Shown here one piece after another: positions 1-8,371 of a DNA stretch of 64,000 bases. The notes under the pieces were generated by a model, which saw nothing but the letters and a program-made list of their open reading frames with translations, did not search any database and had not been told where the DNA came from. The stretch comes from Kocuria carniphila. GTDB lineage: Bacteria > Actinomycetota > Actinomycetes > Actinomycetales > Micrococcaceae. Numbering within the stretch: the stretch's first letter is position 1; every line of letters begins with the position of its first letter. The DNA is taken from the NCBI RefSeq assembly GCF_004136555.1, contig NZ_NOIT01000017.1, positions 1-64,000 on the forward strand, read 5' to 3'. Both the position numbers and the translations under genes were made by a program.

Positions 1-17
1 AGCACTCTGCTTCCCCA

Positions 18-77
18 TGAACTGACCCCCGGGAGTTGGAACCGAATTACTCAGTCCAACTCCCGGGGGTCAGTTCA
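18..77. terminator. Long perfect hairpin, probable terminator
   Basis: Positions 18-40 and 55-77 are a perfect 23-bp inverted repeat separated by a 14-base loop (41-54). The right arm includes the stop codon of the small minus-strand gene at 75-308, so it probably ends that transcript, and perhaps also one coming from the left. No T-run follows on either strand, which is usual for actinobacterial I-shaped terminators. Confidence 0.7.
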
Positions 78-308
78 AAGTCGGGGGTGCCCTTCCGGAT
101 CGAGCCAGTTGATGCCCACGGCGCCGTAGCTGGCATCCAAGTCGGAATGTTGGATCTGGGCGTGTGCGAGGATCTGTCGACCGTATCGGGTGGCTTCCGC
201 GACGGTTCCTCCGTTGGCCACCACGGCGGCGGCGATGCGGGCCGCGAAATCCACGGCGAGCATGTCCGTCCCGGCACTGTGGGACTGGGGAGGCTGCTCG
301 GTGCTCAC
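75..308 (-). CDS. Small hypothetical protein (77 aa)
   Basis: I do not recognise this protein. It starts at GTG 306-308, preceded on the minus strand by AGGACGG about eight bases away, and ends exactly in the right arm of the hairpin at 18-77, which supports a real transcription unit. The protein is soluble-looking and has no signal peptide. Its N-terminal third is alanine-rich (VDFAARIAAAVVANGG) and its C-terminal half is mixed, ending in WLDPEGHPRL. It is divergent from the helicase gene at 443 with a gap of about 130 bases that would hold both promoters. The alternative is a chance frame, but the RBS, alanine-rich codon pattern and terminator argue against that. Confidence 0.5.
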   Translation of the reverse strand: MSTEQPPQSHSAGTDMLAVDFAARIAAAVVANGGTVAEATRYGRQILAHAQIQHSDLDASYGAVGINWLDPEGHPRL

Positions 309-442
309 TGATGGTCCGTCCTAGGATGTGTCCGGTTGATCGCTGCTTGCCCAGTCAGCCTAATCCAGCCCGATGCCAGTCCGCAGGCGGCCACTGGCGG
401 TAAGGTCATCTGTTCAACGTGATGTGGAAAGGACTTGTTCTG

Positions 443-2797
443 GTGCACGCGGTCGACTCTTCCGAACTCGTCTTCACCGACGAGTTCCAGGAAGCCCTGC
501 AGCGGCTGCACCACGGTGAAAACGTGTTCCTCACGGGTAAGGCGGGTACCGGTAAGTCCACGCTGATCCGGGAGTTCATGGCCCACACCCGGCGCAATGT
601 TGTGGTCGTGGCGCCCACAGGGATCGCGGCGCTCAACGTGGAGGGTTACACGATCCACCGACTGCTGTCCCTCTATCCCGGTATGACGCCGGAGCAGGTG
701 CGCACCGGTAAATACTTCCCCGGCAGGTTCGCCAAGACGCTGCGGGAACTGCACACGCTCATCGTGGACGAGGCCTCCATGGTTCGGGCTGACCTGTTCG
801 ACTGCCTGGTCGCGGCGTTGGAACGTTTCGGTCCCAAGCCCGGCCGGAAGTACGGCGGGGTGCAGCTGGTACTGGTCGGGGACCTGTATCAGCTCCCGCC
901 CGTGGTCACCGACTACGAACGCGATCACTTCTCCACCCGCTACAAGACCCCGTACTTCTTCTCCGCGGACAACTACCACCCGGATGATTTCGCCACGGTG
1001 GAACTGAGCACGGTCTTTCGACAGATCGGGGACAACCGCCTGGTCGACATCCTCAATGCCGTGCGCGAGGGCAGCCTGCTCGACGAGGCCCGCCGCGAGC
1101 TCAACGCCCGCACCGACCCGGAGTTCACCCCTCCCATCGACGAGTTCTGGCTGACGCTGACCACCACCAACCGCATGGCCACGTCCCGCAACCGCACGAT
1201 GCTCGAGCAACTCGAGGACGAGCCGGTCCATCATGCGGCAATCCTCACCGGTGAGCTGGACGGTTTCGAGATTCCCGTGGACAAGGAACTCGTCTTCAAG
1301 CGCGGCGCCCAGGTCATGATGCTCACCAACGACCCCGGTGACCGCTGGGTCAACGGCACGATCGCCAAGGTTGCGGACTACTTCTGGGAGGACGGCGAGC
1401 TCATCGTGTTCGTCGAACTTCCCAATGGCGATTTCGTGAAGGTCGAACCCAACCTGTGGGAGGTGACGCGGCCCGTCGTCGAGCACGGAACGCTCCGCCA
1501 TGACGTGATCGGGACGTACACCCAGCTGCCGTTCCGCCTCGCGTGGGCCATCACGATCCACAAGAGTCAGGGCCAAACCCTGGACAATGTGGTGGTCGAC
1601 CTGACGGGCGGCACGTTCGCGGACGGCCAGTTGTACGTTGCGCTGAGCCGCTGCACATCGTTCGAGGGGCTCGTGCTGCGCCGCAACGTTCTCCCGCGCG
1701 ACCTCAAGGTCGATCAGCGGATCCGCCGATTCTTGCGCTCCGGTTCCCACGCGGCGCAGCCGACCAAGGGCAACGTGTACTTGGGCATCTGCAGCGTGGG
1801 CGACGAGGGCGACCGCTGGCGCCCCCGCCCCGTGGAGATCGCCCTGGTTACAGACGACGGCCTGGAACTCAGTACCCTGGTCAACCCCACCCGCGACATG
1901 GGCGACGCCCGTGCCGCGTACGGCATCACTGCCGGTCAGGTGCAACTCGCACCCCTCCTCACGGACGCGTGGGCCGCGCTCGCCCCGCACCTGGTCGGCC
2001 GGGTCCCGGTGGGCATCAACATCGACCGACAGCTCGGGTACCTCGATTACGAGCTCAAACGCACCGGTTACGTCACGCACATGCCCATGGGGTACGACGT
2101 CGCCGCAACGCGACTTTCTGCCCAGCAGCGCCGCGCGCTCGAAGCGCCGACGGCGTTGGAGCGAGCGCGTGCCGTGCGAGATCTGGTCGCCGGGCAGGAT
2201 CTGTCGGAGGCTATGGCGGATCCGTTCTCGGATGCTCAGGATCGTTCCGGTTATCTGATGCCTCGGCCCGCGGAGACAACGGAATTCACCGTGCGGTGCA
2301 GTGCGGATGCAACGGAGACCCCGGGTGCGGTGTTGGCCGAGAAATTGCGTGAGGCCGGTGAGCGCGGGCGGTTCTCTGCCGAAAGCCTGGTGGTTGTGCG
2401 TGCGGTGGAGGAGCAAATCGGGGAGCGGATTCTGGACGAGTCTGCTGACTCAGCTCAGGACATCGACTCAGTGCTGGTTCCCGGCGCTCGCATTTGCTTC
2501 ACCGGCACCGTGATCGGTGCTGACGGGCGAGAGGTCTATCGGGAAGAGCTGGAAGATATGGCTGTGGAACGCGGTCTCCAGCCGGTCGTCAACGTGACCA
2601 AGACCCGCTGCGATGTCCTGGTCACCGCCGAGGACGGATCTCAATCCAATAAGGCCAAGAACGCGGCGAAGTGGGGCAAGCCGGTCTTCACAGCTCAGGA
2701 GTTCATGGGTTGGTGGCGCGGTGAAGGCACGACTCCAAGTGATGTCCGCGCGGAAGAGAATGTAAACGTCCGCATTGGCACCGTCGGCGGTTCCTAA
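443..2797 (+). CDS. Pif1-like helicase with degenerate exonuclease-like and BRCT domains
   Basis: A 784-residue protein with three parts. Residues about 1-430 are a superfamily 1B (Pif1/RecD-type) helicase: Walker A GKAGTGKST, Walker B LIVDEAS, GDLYQLPPV, and the late motifs TIHKSQGQTLD and YVALSRC. Residues about 445-600 resemble a DnaQ-type exonuclease (AAYGITAGQVQLAPLLTDAW, then GRVPVGINIDRQLGYLDYEL), but the DxE metal ligands expected at its start are not visible. The C-terminal ~85 residues form a BRCT domain (ARICFTGTVIGADG ... WGKPVFTAQEF). Likely role: unwinding DNA during repair or replication, with BRCT as a protein or phosphopeptide docking module. I chose GTG 443 because GGAAAGGA lies nine bases upstream; the frame stays open to GTG 419, but that start has no RBS. 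Confidence 0.85.
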   Translation: MHAVDSSELVFTDEFQEALQRLHHGENVFLTGKAGTGKSTLIREFMAHTRRNVVVVAPTGIAALNVEGYTIHRLLSLYPGMTPEQVRTGKYFPGRFAKTLRELHTLIVDEASMVRADLFDCLVAALERFGPKPGRKYGGVQLVLVGDLYQLPPVVTDYERDHFSTRYKTPYFFSADNYHPDDFATVELSTVFRQIGDNRLVDILNAVREGSLLDEARRELNARTDPEFTPPIDEFWLTLTTTNRMATSRNRTMLEQLEDEPVHHAAILTGELDGFEIPVDKELVFKRGAQVMMLTNDPGDRWVNGTIAKVADYFWEDGELIVFVELPNGDFVKVEPNLWEVTRPVVEHGTLRHDVIGTYTQLPFRLAWAITIHKSQGQTLDNVVVDLTGGTFADGQLYVALSRCTSFEGLVLRRNVLPRDLKVDQRIRRFLRSGSHAAQPTKGNVYLGICSVGDEGDRWRPRPVEIALVTDDGLELSTLVNPTRDMGDARAAYGITAGQVQLAPLLTDAWAALAPHLVGRVPVGINIDRQLGYLDYELKRTGYVTHMPMGYDVAATRLSAQQRRALEAPTALERARAVRDLVAGQDLSEAMADPFSDAQDRSGYLMPRPAETTEFTVRCSADATETPGAVLAEKLREAGERGRFSAESLVVVRAVEEQIGERILDESADSAQDIDSVLVPGARICFTGTVIGADGREVYREELEDMAVERGLQPVVNVTKTRCDVLVTAEDGSQSNKAKNAAKWGKPVFTAQEFMGWWRGEGTTPSDVRAEENVNVRIGTVGGS

Positions 2798-2905
2798 CAA
2801 ATCAGGATGCACATGCAGCCCGGGGAGCCGACGGAATGCCCTCGCATCGGTTCTTGACCTGTGACGACCCTCTCTAATGGGCGATCCAGAGCGCGGTGTT
2901 CGCTC

Positions 2906-3658
2906 CTACGCTGTTGGCGTCTCGATTTGTCGGGAGACGTCCGCGATGACGGTGTCCACGGAACGTGTGAGGAACTGCGAAGGATCGCCAGCATTAGCGA
3001 GAGTTTGACCAACGCGATTGGAAACGGGGAGCTGCACATCACCCAGGAGCGTGTACAGGCTTGATTCAACGCTGTACCACCACTGATCGTCGGTGAGTGT
3101 CGATGTGGCCCGTGCCTGTTGTATGGCGTGCTCCCATCGTGCAGCGTGCTGAGCGACGGAGAGTATGTGCGTGAGAGCCTGGTCCATGGCGACGTCGTCG
3201 AGTCCGATTCCGTCCAGGGGCGTCAGCTCGTCCTCGTACTTCAAGAGATGGCCGGGTCCGAGTATCGGCCGGGCGGGAGGGACCTCGACCACCCAGCTGT
3301 GCTCGAGCGCGTGCTCGTAGTTGCGGGTGGCGACGTGTCTCAGTGCAGCCGGCCATTTGCTGATCTGCGCAGGTTTTTGATGCCCCTTGTAAGTGCGCGC
3401 GATCGCCTTGTCCAGCATGAGCTCCAGGAGTTCCGGTTTGCCCGGGACGTAGCCGTACAGGGTCATGGCCCCCACACCCACCTGCGTCGCAAGCCGACGC
3501 ATGGTCAATGCGTCGAGACCTTCAGAACTTGCCAGGTCAATCGCTTGATCGAGGACCTCCGCAACGGTCGTCCCGGATCTCCCCACCTTGGTTTCAGGAG
3601 CCCACAGGAGTTGTAGCAGCTTGATGGGATCGCCTGATCGGCTCGCTGTTCGTGGCAT
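2906..3658 (-). CDS. TetR-family repressor of the adjacent exporter
   Basis: A 250-residue TetR/AcrR regulator. The helix-turn-helix lies at about residues 45-70 (LTMRRLATQVGVGAMTLYGYV), after an unusually long N-terminal arm of about 30 residues. The C-terminal half looks like the TetR_C tetracycline-repressor-type ligand domain, with conserved aromatic-rich segments (DDQWWYSVESSLYTLLGD). The ATG at 3656-3658 has GGAGG upstream on the minus strand. The gene is transcribed away from the DrrA/DrrB/DrrC-like operon, and a 15-bp palindrome lies in the shared 77-base promoter region, so it most likely represses that operon and itself, with a drug as inducer. The ligand cannot be told from sequence. 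Confidence 0.85.
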   Translation of the reverse strand: MPRTASRSGDPIKLLQLLWAPETKVGRSGTTVAEVLDQAIDLASSEGLDALTMRRLATQVGVGAMTLYGYVPGKPELLELMLDKAIARTYKGHQKPAQISKWPAALRHVATRNYEHALEHSWVVEVPPARPILGPGHLLKYEDELTPLDGIGLDDVAMDQALTHILSVAQHAARWEHAIQQARATSTLTDDQWWYSVESSLYTLLGDVQLPVSNRVGQTLANAGDPSQFLTRSVDTVIADVSRQIETPTA

Positions 3659-3702
3659 TCCGGACCTCCACTCTTGACTTCTAGGGAATGATATCTCATG
3701 CT

Positions 3703-3723
3703 GTACCGTACAACGTACGGGAC
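3703..3723. promoter_or_regulatory. Operator-like palindrome between tetR and the ABC operon
   Basis: CCGTAC (3706-3711) and GTACGG (3715-3720) form a perfect inverted repeat around AAC. The dyad extends outward by GT/AC with one mismatch. It lies between a TTGACT -35-like element (3674-3679, with a weak -10 at about 3697-3702) and the AAGGAG ribosome binding site of the ABC gene, which is a typical TetR operator position. Confidence 0.7.
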
Positions 3724-3735
3724 AAGGAGATGGTT

Positions 3736-4515
3736 ATGCCGATGATCGAGGCACGAGGCCTCACAAAGATGTTTCCCGGGTCCGATCGACCCGCCATCTC
3801 GGAAGTCGATCTCACCCTTAGCGAAGGGCGGGTTCTGGCAATTTTGGGTTCCAACGGGGCCGGGAAAACCACGTTGTTGAGGATGCTGACAACCTTGGCT
3901 GCGCCAACTTCCGGCACTGCCAAGGTCGCCGGACACGACATCATCCGGGATGGTTCTGCTGTGCGCGGCAGAATCGGAGTTGTGGGACAGTACGCGGCGG
4001 TGGACGAGGTGCTTTCGGGGAGGGCGAACCTGGAGCTCTTCGGGCGCTTACTCGGGCTCAATCGCGCGACCGCGAAGCGACGAGCCGAGGAGCTTCTCTC
4101 CCAATTCGACCTGATAGACGCAGCAGACAGGCCGGTCGGAAAGTATTCGGGTGGGATGCGCCGTCGGATCGACCTGGCGGTGGCGCTCATCTGCAAACCG
4201 GACGTGCTGTTCATCGATGAGCCCACCACGGGCCTCGACCCGGTGGCGCGGCGGGATCTGTGGGCGGCAGTGAAGGCGCGGGTGTGTGAGGGGACCGCGG
4301 TGGTTCTGACGACCCAGTATCTGGAAGAAGCGGATGCCCTGGCCGACGACGTTGTGATCCTGCGCGAGGGCCGCGTTCTTGTGGCTGGGACCTCGTGGGA
4401 ACTGAAACGGCTCGCGGGCGAGCCGCGTACCGAGGTGCGAGAACCCACGCTGGAAGATCTTTACCTCCAGCTACACACGGGGCCTGCGCAGGTCCATCCC
4501 GGTAAGGAGACATGA
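3736..4515 (+). CDS. ABC transporter ATPase, DrrA-like (daunorubicin resistance family)
   Basis: A 259-residue nucleotide-binding subunit of a drug exporter. Visible motifs are Walker A GSNGAGKTT (residues ~37-45), ABC signature YSGGMRRRIDL (~139), Walker B DVLFIDEPTTGLDP (~157) and the switch histidine region rewritten as TTQYLEEAD, where Gln replaces His, as is common in DrrA-type ATPases. The C-terminal extension (PTLEDLYLQL) is short compared with DrrA of Streptomyces peucetius at about 330 residues. ATG 3736 was chosen because AAGGAG ends six bases before it; in-frame ATGs at 3688 and 3730 lie in or next to the operator and RBS. The gene overlaps the permease gene by four bases, so the two are translationally coupled. 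Confidence 0.88.
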   Translation: MPMIEARGLTKMFPGSDRPAISEVDLTLSEGRVLAILGSNGAGKTTLLRMLTTLAAPTSGTAKVAGHDIIRDGSAVRGRIGVVGQYAAVDEVLSGRANLELFGRLLGLNRATAKRRAEELLSQFDLIDAADRPVGKYSGGMRRRIDLAVALICKPDVLFIDEPTTGLDPVARRDLWAAVKARVCEGTAVVLTTQYLEEADALADDVVILREGRVLVAGTSWELKRLAGEPRTEVREPTLEDLYLQLHTGPAQVHPGKET

Positions 4516-5291
4516 TGAACCAAGTCGTTCAGCAAAGCGCCGTCCTGGCAGGTCGCACCTTCCAGCACTGGCGTGTTCAACCCGGGCCTTTCATCGTCAA
4601 CCTGCTCTTCCCCGTGCTGGTCCTGGTGATGATGGGTGGGTTGCTAGGGGGTGCGCTGGCGGGCGACCTCGAAAGCTATTTTGCTTTCGCAGTACCCGGG
4701 GTCTTGGCGGTTGCCATGCTCTTCGGGCTCGAATCGACGATGCTCGCTATCACTACCGATGCTTCCAGTACCATCACAGACCGATTCCGGTCATTGCCGA
4801 TCAGTGGCTGGGCCGTGCCGGCCGGTCGTTGCTTGGCGGACATGGCCGCATCAGTGCTGGGTCTGGCTGTGACCATCGCCGCTGGTGTTGTTCTGGGTTG
4901 GCGACCGAACACAATGATCGGGGTCGCGGTTGCTGCCGGGGTTTTGCTGTGGTTCCGTTTCGGATTGTTGTGGCTTGGGTTATATGCGGGACTCAAGGCC
5001 AGGTCTCCCCAAGCCGTTGCGGCCGTCCAGATACTGGTCTGGCCCATCAGCATGGTGTCCTCGGTGTTCGTCGATCCTTCAACGATGCCCGCCTGGCTCG
5101 CGGTAATTGCCGAATGGAACCCTTTGTCCTTCGTTGTGACATCGGTTCGAGAGCTGACCAATTCCCCAACATATGAACCGGTCACCTGGGCGGGTGCGCA
5201 CGCGCTTCCTCTGGCTGTCGTCACACCATTGCTCGTCGTGGCGATCTTCGGGCCCCTGGCTGTTCGCAGGTACCGCAAGCTCGCTTCTTGA
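4512..5291 (+). CDS. ABC-2 type permease, DrrB-like
   Basis: A 259-residue membrane subunit with about six hydrophobic segments (first at residues ~26-50, last at ~235-252). The layout is that of the ABC-2/DrrB family: a short cytoplasmic N-terminus, then the central conserved segment with SSTITDRFRSLPISGWAVPAG, which matches the DRFRSLP loop of DrrB proteins. It pairs with the ATPase encoded immediately upstream (ATGA overlap) and would form the export channel. Substrates are probably hydrophobic or intercalating drugs by family, which is inference. Confidence 0.85.
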   Translation: MMNQVVQQSAVLAGRTFQHWRVQPGPFIVNLLFPVLVLVMMGGLLGGALAGDLESYFAFAVPGVLAVAMLFGLESTMLAITTDASSTITDRFRSLPISGWAVPAGRCLADMAASVLGLAVTIAAGVVLGWRPNTMIGVAVAAGVLLWFRFGLLWLGLYAGLKARSPQAVAAVQILVWPISMVSSVFVDPSTMPAWLAVIAEWNPLSFVVTSVRELTNSPTYEPVTWAGAHALPLAVVTPLLVVAIFGPLAVRRYRKLAS

Positions 5292-5311
5292 GACTGACCG
5301 AAAGGATTCCG

Positions 5312-7582
5312 ATGAAACTTGACACCATCCGGCTCCGTGGCGCTCGCACACACAATCTGCAGGGCATCGACTTGGACCTGGCCAAAGGCACTCTGATCGT
5401 GATCGCCGGGGTCTCGGGGTCGGGTAAGTCATCTCTCGTTTTCGACACCCTGGCCGCAGAGGCCCAGCGTCAGATCAACTCCACCTTCAGTTCGTTCGTT
5501 CAGAACTTCTTGCCGTCCTTCGGGCGTCCAGATGTAGACCTCATTGAGAACCTCTCGGCATGCGTTGTTGTCGACCAACGGCAGCTTGTTGGCGCTCCTC
5601 GATCGACAGTGGCAACGATCACCGACATCGGCGACTGGCTGCGCATGCTGTTTTCGAGGGCTTCTACGCCGCATATCGGGCCTTCATATGCCTTCTCATT
5701 CAACGACCCTTTAGGGATGTGCCCGGCCTGTCAAGGATTGGGTCAGGAAAAGACATTGGATGAGGACGCATTTGTCGACCTGTCCCGTTCCCTGCGTGAG
5801 GGGCCGTTCCGTCACCCTGATTACAAACCCGGATCCATTGCGTGGCAGCGTTATGGCAACAGCGGTCTGTTCGACCTCGATCTTCCTGTTGAGCACTACA
5901 GCTCGCGAGAGCTGCACATGCTTCTGCACGCAGAAGCCGGAGAGGTGGAACCTGTCGGTGAGTATGCGCTGCCAGGACAGTACGAGGGAGCGGTGGTGCG
6001 TTTTCGTCGGCTGCAGCTGACCAAGGATCCGGCCGCTCTCAAGGGGGAGACCAAAAAGGCGCACGAAGCCCTGGTTTCCGTGGGTCCTTGTACGCGGTGT
6101 GGCGGGTCGCGGCTCAACGAGGCCGCCGCCACGGCGCATGTACACGGGTTGACGCTTCCTGATGCCTACGCGATGCAGGTTAGTGACCTGGCAGAGGCGA
6201 TGCGGGGGTGGGATCTCGGTGAGCTTCGGCCTGTGCAGCGTGAGGTCATGATCCAACTCGAACGCATCAAGGCCCTCGGGCTCGGCTACATCAGCCTCGA
6301 CAGGGCGACATCCACGTTGTCCGGTGGTGAGGCGCAGCGGATCAAGATGGTCCGCCATCTCGGTAGCACTCTCAACGACCTGTTGTACGTTTTCGACGAG
6401 CCCACCACGGGACTGCACCCTCGCGATGTCGACCGGCTGACTCGCATGCTCATCACCCTCCGTGAAAAGGGCAATACCGTGTTGGTCGTCGAACACGATC
6501 CCGTCGTGATGGCAATTGCGGACCAGATCATTGAGATCGGCCCGGGCCCCGGGAACACCGGTGGGAACCTGGTCTTCCAGGGCACTTACAAGAACCTTAA
6601 AGAGGCCGACACCGTCACCGGGCGGGCACTGCGCTCGCCCGCTTCCGTCGGGTTTCGCACGCCGCGGCAACCCACGGGCAGCATTGCCATTCGGGATGCA
6701 TCGACCCACAATTTGAAGAGCGTGGATGTCGACATCCCGCTCGGCGTTCTGACTGCCGTCAGTGGTGTTGCCGGATCCGGTAAGTCAACTTTGATCCGCA
6801 CGCATTTACTAGCTGCCGCGCCCGAGGCCGTTATGGTCGACCAGGGGCCTATTCGAGGTTCCCGGCGCTCCAGCCCCGCCTCATGGACGGGGATGCTCGA
6901 TGAGATCCGCCGCATCTTCGCCCGGGAGACCAAGCAACCCCCGGGCCTCTTCTCCCCCAACTCCGACGGCGGATGTCGGGCCTGCGAGGGAACGGGTATC
7001 ACCTATATCGACCTCGGTTTCACCGACGCCGTGACCTCTCCATGCGAGGCCTGTGAGGGACGCCGATTCCGGCCTGGCGCGCTACGCCACAAGGTCGATG
7101 ATCTATCCATCGCCGATGTCTTCGAGATGACCATTGACCAGGCGCTTGACCACTTCACCGCCCCCCGTTTGCGGCGACTGTTGTCAGCCGCTTCCAAGGT
7201 CGGGATCGGGTATTTCCCGCTGGGGCAGAATCTCACGACGCTCTCCGGAGGAGAGCGGCAACGGCTCAGGCTCGCTCGAGAACTGACCAATAAAGCTCAG
7301 ATCATCGTGCTGGACGAGCCCACCACCGGTCTACATGCCACCGATATCGCTCGCCTACTCGAACTGCTTCACGCACTAGTGGACGAAGGGAGGACCGTAG
7401 TGGTCATTGAGCACGACCTGGACGTCATTGCCTCCGCCGACTACGTCATCGATCTCGGCCCGGAAGCCGGTCACGCGGGTGGTGAGGTTCAGTTCACCGG
7501 CTCGCCCGCAGAACTTGCCCGAACGGCTACCCACACCGGTAGGTACCTGGCCCAACACTTATCCCTCCAATCCAATGCGTGA
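5312..7582 (+). CDS. UvrA-like ABC protein, DrrC-type drug resistance factor
   Basis: A 756-residue twin-ATPase protein of the UvrA superfamily, clearly shorter than repair UvrA (about 940) and close to DrrC of S. peucetius (about 764). The first ATPase has GVSGSGKSSLVFDTL near residue 33, and the second has GVAGSGKSTLI near residue 490. Signatures are LSGGEAQRIKM and LSGGERQRLRLARELT. Zinc-binding pairs CPACQG, CTRCGG, CRACEG and CEACEG are retained. The UvrB-binding insert of true UvrA appears absent. In the family it protects DNA from, or removes, intercalating drugs. ATG 5312 follows AAAGGA by five bases and lies 20 bases after the permease stop, so it is the third gene of the exporter operon. 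Confidence 0.88.
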   Translation: MKLDTIRLRGARTHNLQGIDLDLAKGTLIVIAGVSGSGKSSLVFDTLAAEAQRQINSTFSSFVQNFLPSFGRPDVDLIENLSACVVVDQRQLVGAPRSTVATITDIGDWLRMLFSRASTPHIGPSYAFSFNDPLGMCPACQGLGQEKTLDEDAFVDLSRSLREGPFRHPDYKPGSIAWQRYGNSGLFDLDLPVEHYSSRELHMLLHAEAGEVEPVGEYALPGQYEGAVVRFRRLQLTKDPAALKGETKKAHEALVSVGPCTRCGGSRLNEAAATAHVHGLTLPDAYAMQVSDLAEAMRGWDLGELRPVQREVMIQLERIKALGLGYISLDRATSTLSGGEAQRIKMVRHLGSTLNDLLYVFDEPTTGLHPRDVDRLTRMLITLREKGNTVLVVEHDPVVMAIADQIIEIGPGPGNTGGNLVFQGTYKNLKEADTVTGRALRSPASVGFRTPRQPTGSIAIRDASTHNLKSVDVDIPLGVLTAVSGVAGSGKSTLIRTHLLAAAPEAVMVDQGPIRGSRRSSPASWTGMLDEIRRIFARETKQPPGLFSPNSDGGCRACEGTGITYIDLGFTDAVTSPCEACEGRRFRPGALRHKVDDLSIADVFEMTIDQALDHFTAPRLRRLLSAASKVGIGYFPLGQNLTTLSGGERQRLRLARELTNKAQIIVLDEPTTGLHATDIARLLELLHALVDEGRTVVVIEHDLDVIASADYVIDLGPEAGHAGGEVQFTGSPAELARTATHTGRYLAQHLSLQSNA

Positions 7583-7611
7583 CGGTGCGGATCTCGGGCG
7601 AATGGGCTCGA

Positions 7612-8031
7612 TCAGACACCCCAAGGGTTGATCAGGTGCACGCCCGCCTCTTCGAAATCCCGGATGTTTCGGGTGGCAACGGACATGCCAGTTGCCCTGG
7701 CGGTGGCCGCAATCATGGCGTCAGCAGCGCCAATGGGTTTGCCCAATCGGGACCGTTCTTCACGAATCAGGGCGTAGGAAACTGCTGCTCGTGTGTCGAA
7801 GGGTAGGACTCGGTCACGGAACTCTTCGTCGAGAATTTGTGTCACAGCTTGGGCGAGGGTGTCCCGCCTTCGCCCGGTGGGTAGAGCGGCTACGCCTGCA
7901 AGGAGCTCTCCCGCAGAGACTGCCGAGAGGAAGAGTGAGGGGGCGATCTGACTGTCAAGCCAGGCGAGAACGTTAGGGGCTGGTAGAGGGCGCATTAACT
8001 CAGAGATGACATTGGTGTCCAGCAGGATCAT
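7612..8031 (-). CDS. PIN-domain toxin (VapC/FitB type)
   Basis: A 139-residue PIN-domain ribonuclease toxin. The four acidic residues expected for metal binding are visible: D5 in LLDTNVISEL, E in SAGELLAG (~42), D in GAADAMIAATA (~104) and D in TRNIRDFEEAGV (~123). The TRNxxDF ending with a final NPW is typical of FitB-like proteins. The start codon overlaps the antitoxin stop by one base (TGATG arrangement), the usual coupling in such modules. It converges on the DrrC-like gene with only 29 bases between. It probably cleaves RNA when freed from the antitoxin; the target is unknown. Confidence 0.9.
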   Translation of the reverse strand: MILLDTNVISELMRPLPAPNVLAWLDSQIAPSLFLSAVSAGELLAGVAALPTGRRRDTLAQAVTQILDEEFRDRVLPFDTRAAVSYALIREERSRLGKPIGAADAMIAATARATGMSVATRNIRDFEEAGVHLINPWGV

Positions 8032-8285
8032 CAGGAGAAATCCGCAGCGCGTGCTTCGTCGGCGGGGCGTTCCGGGATCTCCAGCCCGTCCAACTCAGCG
8101 AACATTGTGTGAATGCGTGTACCCAAGCCATAGACCCGGTTGTTATTCGGGTCTGGTACTTCTGCGACGGACTGAGACAAGATGTCCCTCATTTCTGCTT
8201 CCATGGACCGACCGTTAGCCGCGGCACGTTTCTGCAGCGCAACTTTGACCTGCGGGTCGAGATTTCGAATCGTCACGGTGGACAT
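8031..8285 (-). CDS. RHH antitoxin (VapB/FitA type)
   Basis: An 84-residue antitoxin. The N-terminal ribbon-helix-helix is clear: TVTIRNLDPQVKVALQKRAA followed by NGRSMEAEMRDIL, a pattern shared by FitA-like antitoxins. The C-terminal part (LGTRIHTMFAELDGLEIPER) should wrap around the toxin. ATG 8283-8285 is preceded on the minus strand by GGGAGG. The upstream frame stays open, but the RHH start fits the family. A pair of identical palindromes at 8307-8325, just upstream, is the probable autoregulatory operator. Confidence 0.9.
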   Translation of the reverse strand: MSTVTIRNLDPQVKVALQKRAAANGRSMEAEMRDILSQSVAEVPDPNNNRVYGLGTRIHTMFAELDGLEIPERPADEARAADFS

Positions 8286-8306
8286 GATTGCCTCCCTAGG
8301 GTGTAG

Positions 8307-8325
8307 TGCTAGCAAAATGCTAGCA
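8307..8325. promoter_or_regulatory. Double-palindrome operator of the toxin-antitoxin pair
   Basis: Two copies of the self-complementary octamer TGCTAGCA (8307-8314 and 8318-8325) are separated by AAA, 22 bases upstream of the antitoxin start. RHH antitoxins bind repeated short palindromes as dimers of dimers, so this is the likely autorepression site. Confidence 0.75.
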
Positions 8326-8371
8326 TTCACCTCAACGCAGGTTCTAGGTATTAATACGACCAGTTTTTGCG

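Noticed and set aside
18-77. Insertion-sequence terminal inverted repeats
   Set aside because: The arms are separated by only 14 bases with no transposase and no flanking target duplication visible.
305-2416. A 703-codon open frame on the minus strand opposite the helicase gene
   Set aside because: It is the antisense shadow of a clearly recognisable helicase. Its translation is Arg/Gly/His-rich with no domain and it has no RBS.
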